From Flavobacterium aciduliphilum (GTDB lineage Bacteria > Bacteroidota > Bacteroidia > Flavobacteriales > Flavobacteriaceae), in the NCBI RefSeq assembly GCF_003268855.1, contig NZ_QLSZ01000001.1:505859-569858 (forward strand): a DNA stretch of 64,000 nucleotides, written 5' to 3'. A program made the translations under genes and the position numbers. The notes beneath the pieces are model-generated. The model was not told where the DNA came from and searched no databases. It saw only the letters and a list, made by a program, of their open reading frames with translations. Below, piece after piece: positions 54,709-64,000 of the stretch. Within the stretch, counting starts at the first letter, position 1, and each line of letters begins with the position of its first letter.

Positions 54709-56298
54709 TTATTCGAATTCCGAGGTAAAGAACAATTTTACACTTGGATATTTGGATTGAGTCATTTGAATAGTAAAATCTGAATCTGCCAAAAACACTA
54801 GTTGTCCGTATTTATCATGGGCTAAAAACTTTTGTTTGACGCGTTTAAATTCCTTAAACTCTTCACTCTTTGCATCGTCTGGTTTGACCCAACACGCTTT
54901 GTGCACAGGAAAATTTTCATAGGTACATTTGGCCCCATACTCGTGTTCTAGACGGTATTGAATTACTTCATATTGAAGCGCTCCTACGGTTCCAATTACT
55001 TTTCTGTTGTTCATTTCCAAGGTAAACAACTGCGCCACCCCTTCGTCCATCAATTGGTCGATTCCTTTTTCCAATTGTTTTGATTTTAGAGGATCTGCGT
55101 TATTGATATACCTAAAATGTTCGGGCGAGAAACTGGGTATTCCTCTAAAATTCATGAGTTCTCCCTCGGTGAGGGTGTCACCTATTTTGAAATTCCCCGT
55201 ATCATGCAATCCGACGATGTCGCCGGGATAGGAAATATCCACAATTTCTTTTTTCTCTGCAAAAAAAGCATTCGGACTAGAAAATTTCAAACTTTTATTC
55301 AACCGCACATGCAAGTAAGGTTTGTTGCGTTCAAAAGTGCCCGATACAATCTTGATAAAAGCCAATCGGTCACGATGTTTCGGATCCATATTGGCGTGAA
55401 TTTTAAAAACAAATCCCGATAATTTTTCTTCTTCTGGATGTACCACTCGTGTATCCGATTCTTTCGCTTTTGGAGAAGGCGCAATAGCGACAAAACAATC
55501 TAAAAGTTCTCTAACTCCAAAATTATTTAACGCCGAACCAAAGAATACAGGTTGCAAATTGCCCGATAAATAGGCGTCTCTATCAAAAGCAGGATACACT
55601 TCTTCTACGAGTTCTAATTCTTCTCGTAATTTGGTGGCAGCACGCTCCCCTACTAGCTTTTCTAAATCTGGACTTAAAATATCTGAAATGGCAATCGTGT
55701 CTTCAATGTTTTTTCTACTGTCCCCACTAAACAAGTTGATATTCTTTTCCCAAATATTATAAATCCCTTGAAAATCATACCCCATGCCTATAGGAAAACT
55801 CAACGGAGTGACATGCAAGCCTAGTTTCTTTTCTACTTCATCCATCAAATCAAAGGCATCTTTCCCTTCTCGATCCAATTTATTAATAAATACGATAATC
55901 GGAATTTTGCGCATTCTACATACCGAAACCAACTTTTCTGTTTGCTCCTCCACCCCTTTCGCAACATCTATCACCACTATAACACTATCAACTGCTGTTA
56001 AGGTTCTAAAAGTATCTTCAGCAAAATCTTTGTGCCCTGGCGTATCGAGAATGTTTATTTTTTTATCTTGATAATTAAAAGCCAAAACGGACGTAGCCAC
56101 CGAAATCCCTCTTTGCCTTTCGATTTCCATAAAGTCGCTCGTGGCTCCTTTTTTAATCTTGTTGTTTTTTACGGCTCCTGCTTCTTGAATAGCACCTCCA
56201 AAAAGCAATAATTTTTCGGTTAATGTTGTTTTTCCAGCATCAGGATGCGATATAATCCCAAAGGTTCTGCGACGTTGTATTTCTTTTAAAAAGCTCAT
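54709..56298 (-). CDS. prfC: Peptide chain release factor 3
   Basis: A 529-residue GTPase that removes RF1/RF2 from the ribosome. Start at MSFLKEIQRRRTFGIISHPD (56298), G1 AHPDAGKTT-type HPDAGKTT, G2/G3 QRGISVATSV and DTPGHKDF, NKLDREG (G4), and the C-terminal domain ending SEFE. An ATG seven codons upstream is less likely. Confidence 0.96.
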   Translation of the reverse strand: MSFLKEIQRRRTFGIISHPDAGKTTLTEKLLLFGGAIQEAGAVKNNKIKKGATSDFMEIERQRGISVATSVLAFNYQDKKINILDTPGHKDFAEDTFRTLTAVDSVIVVIDVAKGVEEQTEKLVSVCRMRKIPIIVFINKLDREGKDAFDLMDEVEKKLGLHVTPLSFPIGMGYDFQGIYNIWEKNINLFSGDSRKNIEDTIAISDILSPDLEKLVGERAATKLREELELVEEVYPAFDRDAYLSGNLQPVFFGSALNNFGVRELLDCFVAIAPSPKAKESDTRVVHPEEEKLSGFVFKIHANMDPKHRDRLAFIKIVSGTFERNKPYLHVRLNKSLKFSSPNAFFAEKKEIVDISYPGDIVGLHDTGNFKIGDTLTEGELMNFRGIPSFSPEHFRYINNADPLKSKQLEKGIDQLMDEGVAQLFTLEMNNRKVIGTVGALQYEVIQYRLEHEYGAKCTYENFPVHKACWVKPDDAKSEEFKEFKRVKQKFLAHDKYGQLVFLADSDFTIQMTQSKYPSVKLFFTSEFE

Positions 56299-56419
56299 AA
56301 TTGATATAATGGACTGCAAAAATACTATTTATTGCCTAAATAACTAATCGAATATGGAATTCAAAAAACAAGGTGTTTTAATTGTGTTAATAAAATTTTG
56401 TTAATAGTATTTGTTACAC

Positions 56420-56449
56420 TTGTTTAATAGTAACGATTTGTTACTTTTG
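56420..56449 (+). promoter_or_regulatory. Promoter of the parvulin operon
   Basis: TTG (56420-56422) and TACTTTTG (56442-56449) are spaced by 19 bases, a good Bacteroidota promoter, 63 bases before the ATG. Confidence 0.65.
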
Positions 56450-56512
56450 TTGATTGTAATTATTCCGTGAATGCATCACGATTAGTAAAACCACTAATTT
56501 AATATTCTTATA

Positions 56513-58480
56513 ATGAAGTTAAAACATTTATTCTTAGGGTTCCTTTTTTGTTTAGCAACTGCCCTGCATGCGCAAACTAATTCTAAAGAAGTTTTATTTA
56601 CAATTAATGACAAACCGTATTACACGGATGAATTCCTCAGAGTGTATAATAAAAACCTTGATTTGGTCAAAGATGAATCACAAAAAGACATCAATCAATA
56701 CCTCGACTTATTTATTGGATATAAATTAAAAGTAAACAAAGCTTATAAACTTGGTTTACAAGACGGCAAGCAATATCAAAACGAATTGAAAAGCTACCGA
56801 ACGCAGTTAGCAAAAAATTACACGACCGATTCGAAAGTTACAAAAGAATTGGTTGACGAAGGCTATAACAGAATGCAAAAAGAGATTAACGCCTCGCACA
56901 TTTTGATCATGGTCGATGAAAACGCTGCTCCTGCAGATACCCTAGCAGCCTACAATAAAATCATAAGCATCCGCAATAGAATTCTTAATGGAGAGGATTT
57001 TGGAACCGTTGCTCAAGAAACCTCTCAAGACCCTTCGGCGAAAGAAAACAAAGGAAACTTAGGGTATTTTACTGCTTTCCGAATGGTTTATGCTTTTGAA
57101 AACGGAGCTTACAACACCCCTGTTGGCATGATCTCTATGCCGGTGCGAACAAAATTTGGATACCACATCATCAAAGTGAACGACATTCGTGCAAACCGTG
57201 GGGAAATCGCTGTGGCACACATCATGATTTTAAAACAAAAAGACGGTCAAGACGTTCCAACGGCAAAAAATACAATTGAAGACATTTACAAGAAATTGCA
57301 ACAAGGCGAAAAATTTGAAGAATTGGCTAAGCAATTTTCTGAAGACAAATCGTCGGCTTCAAAAGGCGGTGTGTTGAATAAATTCAGCTCTGGACAATTA
57401 AGCTCAGAGGAATTTGAAAACGAAGCTTTTGCCTTGACCAAAGAAAACCCGATATCAAAACCTTTTGAAACGCATTTTGGATGGCACATTGTAAAATTGA
57501 TTGATAAATTCCCTTTAAAATCGTACGATGACTCGAAATACGAATTGGAAAACAAAATCAGTAAAGACGATCGTTCGCGCCTTATTACAAATTCATATAA
57601 TGAAAAATTAAGAAAAAAATACCCTATCAAAAAGGATGTGAAATTGTATAACGCCATTGTAAAAACAGTTAATGATAGTTTTTATGATTCGAAATGGACT
57701 GTTCCCACGGATATGAAAAAATTCTCAGGTTCTTTATTTTATGTAGCTTCAAAACCTATATCTGGAGAAACTTTTCTAAACTACATTCAATCACAACAAA
57801 AATCAAACCTCAAAATTAAACCCATTGAGAAGGTCACAGAAAAATTATTTGATTCTTTTGCAGATGAACAAAGAAGTCAGTACAACAACGACAATTTAGA
57901 AAATGAGTTTCCTGAATTTGCGGCGGTCATGGATGAATATCGTGATGGGTTATTGCTTTTTGATTTGATGGATAAAGAAATCTGGCAACGTTCAAAAAAT
58001 GACTCTGTAGGATTGAAAGCCTTCTATGAAACGCAAAAAGAAAAACATGTTTGGAAAACTAGAGTGCATGCCGAATTGTTTTCATCCACAAACTTAGACT
58101 TGATGAAAAAAGTATTGGTTATGATTAAGAAAAACAAAACCACCAAAGAAATTAAAGACAAATTCAACACCAAAGACTTGGTTAATGTAATGTCGAGTGA
58201 AGGATTTTATGAAGAAGGTGCCGATGCACTTCCGAAAGACACCAAAATGGAAGTAGGCATTTCAGACATTTCACACAAAGGAGACTATTATTTTATCGTG
58301 AAGATAAACAAGGTTCTTCCTCCTGGCTATAAAACCTTGGAAGAATGCAAAGGTAAATTAGTCAACGATTACCAACAATACCTCGAAAACAATTGGGTTA
58401 ATGAACTTAAAAAAGAATTCACCATTCACGTGAATCAAGATGTTTTTGAAAAAGTAAAAACACAAATTAAAAACAAATAA
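56513..58480 (+). CDS. Peptidyl-prolyl isomerase with parvulin domains (SurA/PpiD-like)
   Basis: A 655-residue exported protein with signal peptide MKLKHLFLGFLFCLATALHA. Two consecutive parvulin domains lie at about 120-220 (INASHILIMVDENA ... TKFGYHIIKVNDI) and 230-325 (VAHIMILKQKDG ... THFGWHIVKLIDK), followed by a 300-residue C-terminal part without recognisable motif. It helps fold outer-membrane proteins. The next gene, 8 bases on, is a related foldase. Confidence 0.9.
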   Translation: MKLKHLFLGFLFCLATALHAQTNSKEVLFTINDKPYYTDEFLRVYNKNLDLVKDESQKDINQYLDLFIGYKLKVNKAYKLGLQDGKQYQNELKSYRTQLAKNYTTDSKVTKELVDEGYNRMQKEINASHILIMVDENAAPADTLAAYNKIISIRNRILNGEDFGTVAQETSQDPSAKENKGNLGYFTAFRMVYAFENGAYNTPVGMISMPVRTKFGYHIIKVNDIRANRGEIAVAHIMILKQKDGQDVPTAKNTIEDIYKKLQQGEKFEELAKQFSEDKSSASKGGVLNKFSSGQLSSEEFENEAFALTKENPISKPFETHFGWHIVKLIDKFPLKSYDDSKYELENKISKDDRSRLITNSYNEKLRKKYPIKKDVKLYNAIVKTVNDSFYDSKWTVPTDMKKFSGSLFYVASKPISGETFLNYIQSQQKSNLKIKPIEKVTEKLFDSFADEQRSQYNNDNLENEFPEFAAVMDEYRDGLLLFDLMDKEIWQRSKNDSVGLKAFYETQKEKHVWKTRVHAELFSSTNLDLMKKVLVMIKKNKTTKEIKDKFNTKDLVNVMSSEGFYEEGADALPKDTKMEVGISDISHKGDYYFIVKINKVLPPGYKTLEECKGKLVNDYQQYLENNWVNELKKEFTIHVNQDVFEKVKTQIKNK

Positions 58481-58488
58481 TAGTACGA

Positions 58489-59892
58489 ATGAAACTCATC
58501 AAAAGCAAACATACCTTAAGTCTTCTCTTTTTTGCCTTTTTTTTATCGGGCTTTGCTCAAGAAGTCATTAAAGAAAAAGAGCCCGAAAAGAAAGAAACCG
58601 TACAATCAAAAAGGCTTAAAGTTGACGGCATTATTGCTACCGTTGGAGATTATACCATTTTGGATTCTGATATTGACAAGGCTTTTTTAGAAATAGAAGG
58701 TTCTGGTGGTTCCACAAAAGACATTACACGTTGTCAAATGTTGGGTAAATTATTGGAAGACAAGTTATATGCGCATCAAGCCATTCAAGATTCTATTGTC
58801 GTAAAAGACGAAGAAATCAAGGAAAAAATGAATCAGCAAATTGATTATATGGTGGAGCAATTAAAATCGATGGATGCGGTTGTAAAATACTTCAAAAAAA
58901 ATAGCGAAGATGAGTTCAAAACTGAGCTTTTTGAAATCTTGAAACAACAACGTTTGGCTTCAGAAATGCAGAAAAAAATCATTGACCCTGTGCAAATCAC
59001 TCCTGAAGAAACAAGAAATTTCTTTAAAAAAATTCCAGAAAACGAGCGTCCGTTGATAGGTACAGAAATTGAAATCGCACAAATTGTAGTGGCTCCAAAA
59101 GTTTCTCAAGCCGAAAAGCAAGCTGTTATTGACCGGTTAAAAGAAATTAAAAAACAAGTTCAAGAAGGCGCCAGCTTTACCACTAAAGCCGTATTGTATA
59201 CGGAAGACCCAGGATCTAGAAGCAGTGGTGGTTTTTATAAAATAAACAAGAAGACACCCTTTGTAAAAGAATTTAAAGATGTCGCCTATTCGCTGCAAGA
59301 AGGTGAAATCTCTGAACCGTTTGAAACCGAATTTGGGTTTCATATCATTTACTTAGAAAAAATCAAAGGCCAAGATTTAGAATTGCGTCATATATTAATG
59401 GTACCAAAAGTGACTCCTGATGCTCTTAAAGAAGCAAAAGATAAAATTGAATTGATCAAAAAACGTATTTTAGATAAAGAAATTACGTTTGCTGAAGCCG
59501 CACGAACACTATCGGATGAAAAAGAGACAAGAGCCAATGGAGGAACTTTAATTAATCCGAAAACCCAAGACAGTCGCTTCGAACTAACCAATATGGATCC
59601 TGAAATTTACAGTCAAGTTTCAAATATGAAAAGTGGTGAGATTTCAAACGTTATTTTAGACGAAGACCCCAAAGCAGGGAAACGATATAAAATCATGATG
59701 GTGACCAATAAAATTGAAGAACACACCGCTGATTTTAGTAAAGACTACACCAAAATCAAAGAACTTGCATTAAAAGAAAAACAAATTAATGCGATTGCAA
59801 AATGGTCTGAGAAAAAAATAAAAGAAACGTATATCAAGATTAATGGAGAGTACAAAGATTGTACGTTTACAAATAACTGGCTAAAAAAATAA
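58489..59892 (+). CDS. SurA-like periplasmic chaperone with two parvulin domains
   Basis: A 467-residue protein with a signal peptide (to GFAQ), an N-terminal SurA-type chaperone domain (VDGIIATVGDYTILDSDIDK), and two parvulin domains (IAQIVVAPKVSQAEK ... TEFGFHIIYLEKI; LRHILMVPKVTPDAL). It is most like SurA by layout. It lies between the other parvulin protein and moxR in one operon. Confidence 0.9.
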   Translation: MKLIKSKHTLSLLFFAFFLSGFAQEVIKEKEPEKKETVQSKRLKVDGIIATVGDYTILDSDIDKAFLEIEGSGGSTKDITRCQMLGKLLEDKLYAHQAIQDSIVVKDEEIKEKMNQQIDYMVEQLKSMDAVVKYFKKNSEDEFKTELFEILKQQRLASEMQKKIIDPVQITPEETRNFFKKIPENERPLIGTEIEIAQIVVAPKVSQAEKQAVIDRLKEIKKQVQEGASFTTKAVLYTEDPGSRSSGGFYKINKKTPFVKEFKDVAYSLQEGEISEPFETEFGFHIIYLEKIKGQDLELRHILMVPKVTPDALKEAKDKIELIKKRILDKEITFAEAARTLSDEKETRANGGTLINPKTQDSRFELTNMDPEIYSQVSNMKSGEISNVILDEDPKAGKRYKIMMVTNKIEEHTADFSKDYTKIKELALKEKQINAIAKWSEKKIKETYIKINGEYKDCTFTNNWLKK

Positions 59893-59903
59893 AAACGAAT
59901 ACT

Positions 59904-60857
59904 ATGTCTGACGTAGCAGCTATACAAAATTTAGTTCAAAAAAGAATTGAACTTAAAAAAGAAATATCTAAAATTATTGTTGGTCAAGACGCTGTTGTTG
60001 ATCAAATCTTATTGAGTATTTTTTCTGGAGGACATGCTTTGTTAGTTGGCGTTCCTGGTTTGGCAAAAACTTTAATGGTTAACACAATTTCGCAAGCCTT
60101 GGGATTACACTTTAAACGCATTCAGTTTACCCCAGATTTAATGCCTTCTGATATTTTAGGAAGTGAGATTTTGGATGAAAACCGTCAATTTAAGTTTATT
60201 AAAGGTCCTATATTTTCTAACATTATTTTGGCAGACGAAATCAACAGAACGCCACCCAAAACACAAGCCGCATTGTTGGAAGCCATGCAAGAACGTGCGG
60301 TTACTATTGCTGGACAGAATTACAAATTGGACTTACCCTATTTTGTCTTAGCCACCCAAAACCCTATTGAGCAAGAGGGAACGTATCCGTTACCTGAAGC
60401 GCAATTGGATCGTTTTATGTTTGCTATAAAGTTGGAATACCCCACTTTTGCTGAAGAAGTTGAGGTTGTAAAAAGCACCACATCTGATGCTAAACCAGTC
60501 ATTAATGCTTTATTTACGGCACAAGAAATTATCGATTTCCAACATGTCATAAGACGCATCCCTATTGCAGACAATGTAATAGAATATGCCGTAACCGTTG
60601 TAGGTAAAACCCGCCCGAATAGTCCATTAGCTACAGATTATGTCAACAATTATCTAGACTGGGGTGCTGGTCCTAGAGCGTCGCAAAATTTAATATTGGC
60701 TGCTAAAGCCCATGCTGCATTCCATGGAAAATTCTCCCCCGATATAGAAGATGTTAAAGCGGTGGCTACAGGTATTTTGCGTCATCGTATCATCAAAAAC
60801 TACAAAGCTGATGCAGAAGGGATTACCGAAGAAACCATCATTAGCAAACTTTTATAA
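59904..60857 (+). CDS. MoxR-family AAA+ ATPase
   Basis: A 317-residue ATPase: Walker A-like GVPGLAKTLM, Walker B IILADEINRTPPK, sensor ATQNPIEQEGTYPLPEAQLD and DWGAGPRASQ. MoxR proteins act with VWA partners as folding or insertion chaperones. No DUF58/VWA partner follows here; a terminator follows at 60878. It is 11 bases after the SurA-like gene. Confidence 0.93.
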   Translation: MSDVAAIQNLVQKRIELKKEISKIIVGQDAVVDQILLSIFSGGHALLVGVPGLAKTLMVNTISQALGLHFKRIQFTPDLMPSDILGSEILDENRQFKFIKGPIFSNIILADEINRTPPKTQAALLEAMQERAVTIAGQNYKLDLPYFVLATQNPIEQEGTYPLPEAQLDRFMFAIKLEYPTFAEEVEVVKSTTSDAKPVINALFTAQEIIDFQHVIRRIPIADNVIEYAVTVVGKTRPNSPLATDYVNNYLDWGAGPRASQNLILAAKAHAAFHGKFSPDIEDVKAVATGILRHRIIKNYKADAEGITEETIISKLL

Positions 60858-60877
60858 AATACGATATCTTATTTTTC

Positions 60878-60910
60878 AAGAGCAACATTCCCAAGATGTT
60901 GCTCTTTTTT
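60878..60910 (+). terminator. Terminator after moxR
   Basis: AAGAGCAACAT and ATGTTGCTCTT pair around a 7-base loop, followed by a T-run. Confidence 0.9.
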
Positions 60911-61092
60911 ATACAATTCTTTGACAAATCAAGAACTCCTACGAATCTATTAAAACATTATCTAATAGTAAATTATAAGGCGTTAAAATGGCTTTTTAAT
61001 AATTTTTACATAACAAAATTAACATTTTGACAAATTATTATTTCAAATAAACTTATTTGATTAAAAATCTTTTAAAAGAGGGTGTGTTTTCG

Positions 61093-61100
61093 TAAATTTG
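61093..61100 (+). promoter_or_regulatory. -7 box of aconitase
   Basis: TAAATTTG matches TAnnTTTG, 27 bases before the ATG. Confidence 0.6.
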
Positions 61101-61127
61101 CAACCGAACAAATAAACTACATATATT

Positions 61128-63389
61128 ATGGCTTTTGATATTGAAATGATTAAAAAAGTGTATGAAAACATGGCCACACGCGTAGATAAAGCACGCGAGT
61201 TGGTAGGCCGTCCTTTGACACTTTCAGAAAAGATTTTATATTCACATTTATGGGAAGGAATGCCTTCTCAAGCTTTTTCAAGAGGAAAAGATTACGTGGA
61301 TTTTGCTCCTGACCGAGTAGCCTGTCAAGATGCTACCGCACAAATGGCCTTGTTGCAATTTATGCACGCTGGGAAAAGCAAAGTAGCGGTACCGACGACC
61401 GTACATTGTGACCACTTAATTCAAGCTAAAGTTGGCGCGACTACCGATTTGGAAGTTGCCAACAAACAATCGAAAGAGGTTTTTGACTTTCTTTCTTCTG
61501 TATCAAACAAATACGGCATAGGGTTCTGGAAACCAGGCTCTGGAATTATTCACCAAATTGTGTTAGAAAATTATGCCTTCCCAGGAGGTATGATGATTGG
61601 AACCGATTCACATACCGTAAACGCAGGTGGATTAGGCATGTTAGCCATCGGAGTTGGGGGAGCTGATGCCGTTGATGTGATGTCGGGCATGTCGTGGGAA
61701 TTAAAGTTTCCAAAACTTATTGGTGTTAAATTGAATGGAAAATTGAATGGTTGGACTGCTCCAAAAGACGTGATTCTTAAAGTTGCTGATATCTTAACTG
61801 TTAAAGGAGGCACTGGAGCAATTGTAGAATACTTTGGCGAAGGCGCAACAAACATGTCTTGTACAGGAAAAGGAACAATATGTAATATGGGAGCTGAGAT
61901 TGGAGCGACCACGTCTACATTTGGATACGATGATTCCATGAGAAGATATTTAGCTGCTACAGGGCGTCAAGATGTTGTGGATGCTGCGGATACCGTTTCG
62001 GATTATTTAACTGGTGATGCCGAAGTATATGCTAATCCAAGTCAGTATTTCGATCAAGTGATTGAAATTAATTTATCAGAATTAGAACCCCATATCAATG
62101 GGCCTTTTACACCAGACCGCGGAACTCCTGTATCTAAAATGAAAGAAGAAGCGGCGAAAAACGATTGGCCTCTTAAAGTAGAATGGGGATTGATTGGTTC
62201 TTGTACGAATTCCTCGTATGAAGATATGGCGCGTGCGGCTTCTATTGTAGAACAAGCTGTAGCCCTAGGCATTACCCCAAAAGCAGAGTTTGGTATTAAT
62301 CCCGGTTCAGAACAAATTCGTCATACCATAGAACGAGATGGTATTATTGCTACTTTTGAAAAAATGGGTACAAAAGTATTTACTAATGCGTGTGGACCAT
62401 GTATTGGCCAATGGGATCGTGAAGGCTCTGACAAAGGAGAGAAAAACACTATTGTTCACTCTTTTAACAGAAACTTTTCAAAACGTGCTGATGGGAATCC
62501 AAACACACACGCTTTTGTAACCTCACCAGAAATGGTTGCTGCTCTAGCAATATCTGGGGATTTATCCTTCAATCCAATTACAGACACGTTACTAAATGAC
62601 AAAGGCGAAGCCGTAAAATTACATCCTCCTAAAGGCGATGAACTTCCAACGAAAGGTTTTAGCGTAGAAGATGCAGGCTATCAAGCTCCAGCAGCAGATG
62701 GTAGTCATGTAGAAGTCGTTGTCGCGCCAACTTCTGAGCGTTTACAATTATTGGCGCCTTTTGAAGCTTGGGATGGTAAAAATATACTTGGTGCCAAACT
62801 TCTTATAAAAGCATTTGGAAAATGCACGACCGATCACATCTCGATGGCAGGTCCATGGTTGCGTTTTAGAGGGCATTTAGACAACATTTCGAACAACATG
62901 CTTATTGGAGCGGTGAACGCCTTTAACCAAGAAGCAAACAAAGTTAAAAATCAAATCACAGGGTCTTACGATGCAGTTCCTGCGGTACAGAGAGCCTACA
63001 AAGCGGCTGGAATTTCTAGTATTGTTGTAGGAGACCACAACTACGGAGAAGGTTCTTCTCGTGAACATGCCGCAATGGAACCCCGTTTCTTGGGCGTAAA
63101 AGCAGTTTTGGTAAAATCATTTGCGCGAATTCATGAAACAAATTTGAAAAAACAAGGAATGTTAGCGTTAACCTTTGCGCATGAAGCAGATTATGATAAA
63201 ATTCAAGAAAACGATAGTTTTGATTTTGTTGATTTGATAAACTTTGCTCCTGGCAGACCATTAACCATTGAGATTACACATGAAAATGGTTCTAAAGAAA
63301 CCATACTTGCCAACCATACTTATAACGAAAGTCAAATAGGTTGGTTCAAAGCAGGCTCTGCATTAAATCTAATTGCTTCTGGTAAGTAA
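61128..63389 (+). CDS. acnA: Aconitate hydratase (mitochondrial-type)
   Basis: A 753-residue aconitase interconverting citrate and isocitrate in the TCA cycle. The 4Fe-4S ligands are in [17 protein letters not shown] and [10 protein letters not shown] segments; other blocks are [31 protein letters not shown] and [12 protein letters not shown]. Length and motif order fit the mitochondrial-type subfamily. The Fe-S cluster is NO-sensitive, which may matter in a denitrifier. It is transcribed alone. Confidence 0.96.
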   Translation: MAFDIEMIKKVYENMATRVDKARELVGRPLTLSEKILYSHLWEGMPSQAFSRGKDYVDFAPDRVACQDATAQMALLQFMHAGKSKVAVPTTVHCDHLIQAKVGATTDLEVANKQSKEVFDFLSSVSNKYGIGFWKPGSGIIHQIVLENYAFPGGMMIGTDSHTVNAGGLGMLAIGVGGADAVDVMSGMSWELKFPKLIGVKLNGKLNGWTAPKDVILKVADILTVKGGTGAIVEYFGEGATNMSCTGKGTICNMGAEIGATTSTFGYDDSMRRYLAATGRQDVVDAADTVSDYLTGDAEVYANPSQYFDQVIEINLSELEPHINGPFTPDRGTPVSKMKEEAAKNDWPLKVEWGLIGSCTNSSYEDMARAASIVEQAVALGITPKAEFGINPGSEQIRHTIERDGIIATFEKMGTKVFTNACGPCIGQWDREGSDKGEKNTIVHSFNRNFSKRADGNPNTHAFVTSPEMVAALAISGDLSFNPITDTLLNDKGEAVKLHPPKGDELPTKGFSVEDAGYQAPAADGSHVEVVVAPTSERLQLLAPFEAWDGKNILGAKLLIKAFGKCTTDHISMAGPWLRFRGHLDNISNNMLIGAVNAFNQEANKVKNQITGSYDAVPAVQRAYKAAGISSIVVGDHNYGEGSSREHAAMEPRFLGVKAVLVKSFARIHETNLKKQGMLALTFAHEADYDKIQENDSFDFVDLINFAPGRPLTIEITHENGSKETILANHTYNESQIGWFKAGSALNLIASGK

Positions 63390-63411
63390 TACTAAATACA
63401 TCCTTTTATAT

Positions 63412-63444
63412 AATACCCCTTTCTTTTGATTGGGGTATTTTTTT
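63412..63444 (+). terminator. Terminator of aconitase
   Basis: AATACCCC and GGGGTATT pair and a T-run follows. Confidence 0.9.
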
Positions 63445-63843
63445 ACCCTTTTAGAATTCATAAATACATAATCCTTTTCTCTATAGTCATCATTCATCAA
63501 ATGGCTTCTGATTTCAATAAAATAAACTATATCTTTTTGCTTCTATTTCTCAAGATTTAAAAACAGACTACCTACAGGGAAACATATCATCAATACTGAT
63601 TGCATCTAAGGCCGAGTGACTAGAAAATGAATTTTATATAGTATTCTTTCTCACCATTTAAATTAAAATAGACCCCTATGATTGAGTTCATCGTTTATAA
63701 TTTGCAAGGTTTCGGCACCTTAATTTCAACCACAAATTCCTAAAATTTAAATTGTGGGAATTTTTGTAATTGGTAGTAAAAAATTAGACATTGAAATAGA
63801 AAGGATTGAAAATATATCGTTTTAAATCAAATTCAAAACAAAT

Positions 63844-63874
63844 AAAAAAACCCCTTCTCTTTCGAGAAGGGGTT
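63844..63874 (-). terminator. Terminator of the T9SS-substrate gene
   Basis: AACCCCTTCTC and GAGAAGGGGTT pair around TTTC; the T-run is on the minus strand. Confidence 0.9.
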
Positions 63875-63904
63875 CTAAAGTTTAGTTTACTTTATATCTA
63901 GAAA

Positions 63905-64000
63905 CTATCTTTTAATCACACGAAGTGTTTTAGTGTTTTCCCCTTGAGTTACAATCACGTTGTATACTCCAGATGGATAACGCTCTCCTAATTGAAGTTC
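63905..64000 (-). CDS. C-terminal end of a T9SS type A sorting-domain protein (partial)
   Basis: The last 31 codons of a gene running beyond the window: [20 protein letters not shown] followed by [11 protein letters not shown] and TAG. The pattern GxYxVxV...KTxRVIK(R) is the end of the type A C-terminal domain that directs proteins through the type IX secretion system. The main protein is not visible. Confidence 0.85.
   Translation of the reverse strand, partial: ELQLGERYPSGVYNVIVTQGENTKTLRVIKR

Larger units (their letters stand above)
63390..63904. other. Intergenic region without gene
   Basis: Apart from the two terminators, I see no coding or RNA gene in this AT-rich stretch. Confidence 0.6.

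Overview
The window reads as chromosome of a member of the Bacteroidota, most likely Flavobacteriaceae (Flavobacterium-like). Signs are the AT-rich sequence, many lysine-rich MKK protein starts, frequent Bacteroidota -7 promoter boxes (TAnnTTTG), a type IX secretion C-terminal sorting domain at the right edge, and the style of the housekeeping genes. Everything here was read by eye; no database search or alignment program was run.

Positions 1-1440 hold no convincing gene but a dense array of long inverted repeats. From about 1.4 to 34.8 kb lies a denitrification region. Its parts are: a copper-uptake set (OprC/NosA-like TonB receptor, Met/His-rich lipoprotein, small Cys protein); a Crp/Fnr regulator with a 12-helix membrane protein; a nos operon (cytochrome c, clade II nosZ, a fused nosL, nosDFY, truncated haemoglobin, CopD-like protein); a ric gene broken by one in-frame stop; nadA with a truncated nadB joined to a broken abiEii-like gene; an intact ric; an oxygen-independent ribonucleotide reductase set (nrdD, a separate glycyl-radical mini-protein, nrdG); and a long nor/nir operon (norC-norB-nirK-nirV-SCO-porin-norQ-norD-DUF438-norE-norF) followed by an OsmC gene and a second, divergent NorC/NorB-like pair. 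An Rrf2 regulator diverges from norC. Together these encode nitrite to N2 (NirK, cNOR, NosZ) with NO detoxification and anaerobic dNTP synthesis. No nitrate reductase is visible.

The main unifying signal is a palindrome TATGA-N6-TCATA found at seven places, each 33-34 bp (centre to centre) from a -7-like box in front of a denitrification or NO-stress transcription unit. Two sites serve divergent promoters. This looks like one regulon of the Crp/Fnr protein encoded here.

From 34.8 to 43.3 kb are an outer-membrane phospholipase-like protein and a TetR-controlled efflux operon (TolC, HlyD, two ABC ATPases, two ABC-2 permeases, a cupin and a lipoprotein). A tyrosine recombinase (44.0-45.4 kb) sits directly against the 3' end of a tRNA-Met gene, so the region to its left is probably an integrated island whose other end lies outside the window.

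Right of the tRNA is ordinary core chromosome: START-domain protein, aminotransferase, YqgE, HU, fmt, recQ, an AAA ATPase, gap, prfC, two parvulin foldases, MoxR and aconitase, ending in the tail of a T9SS-secreted protein. One acetyltransferase gene at 52.4 kb lies between attC-like repeats and looks like a mobile cassette.
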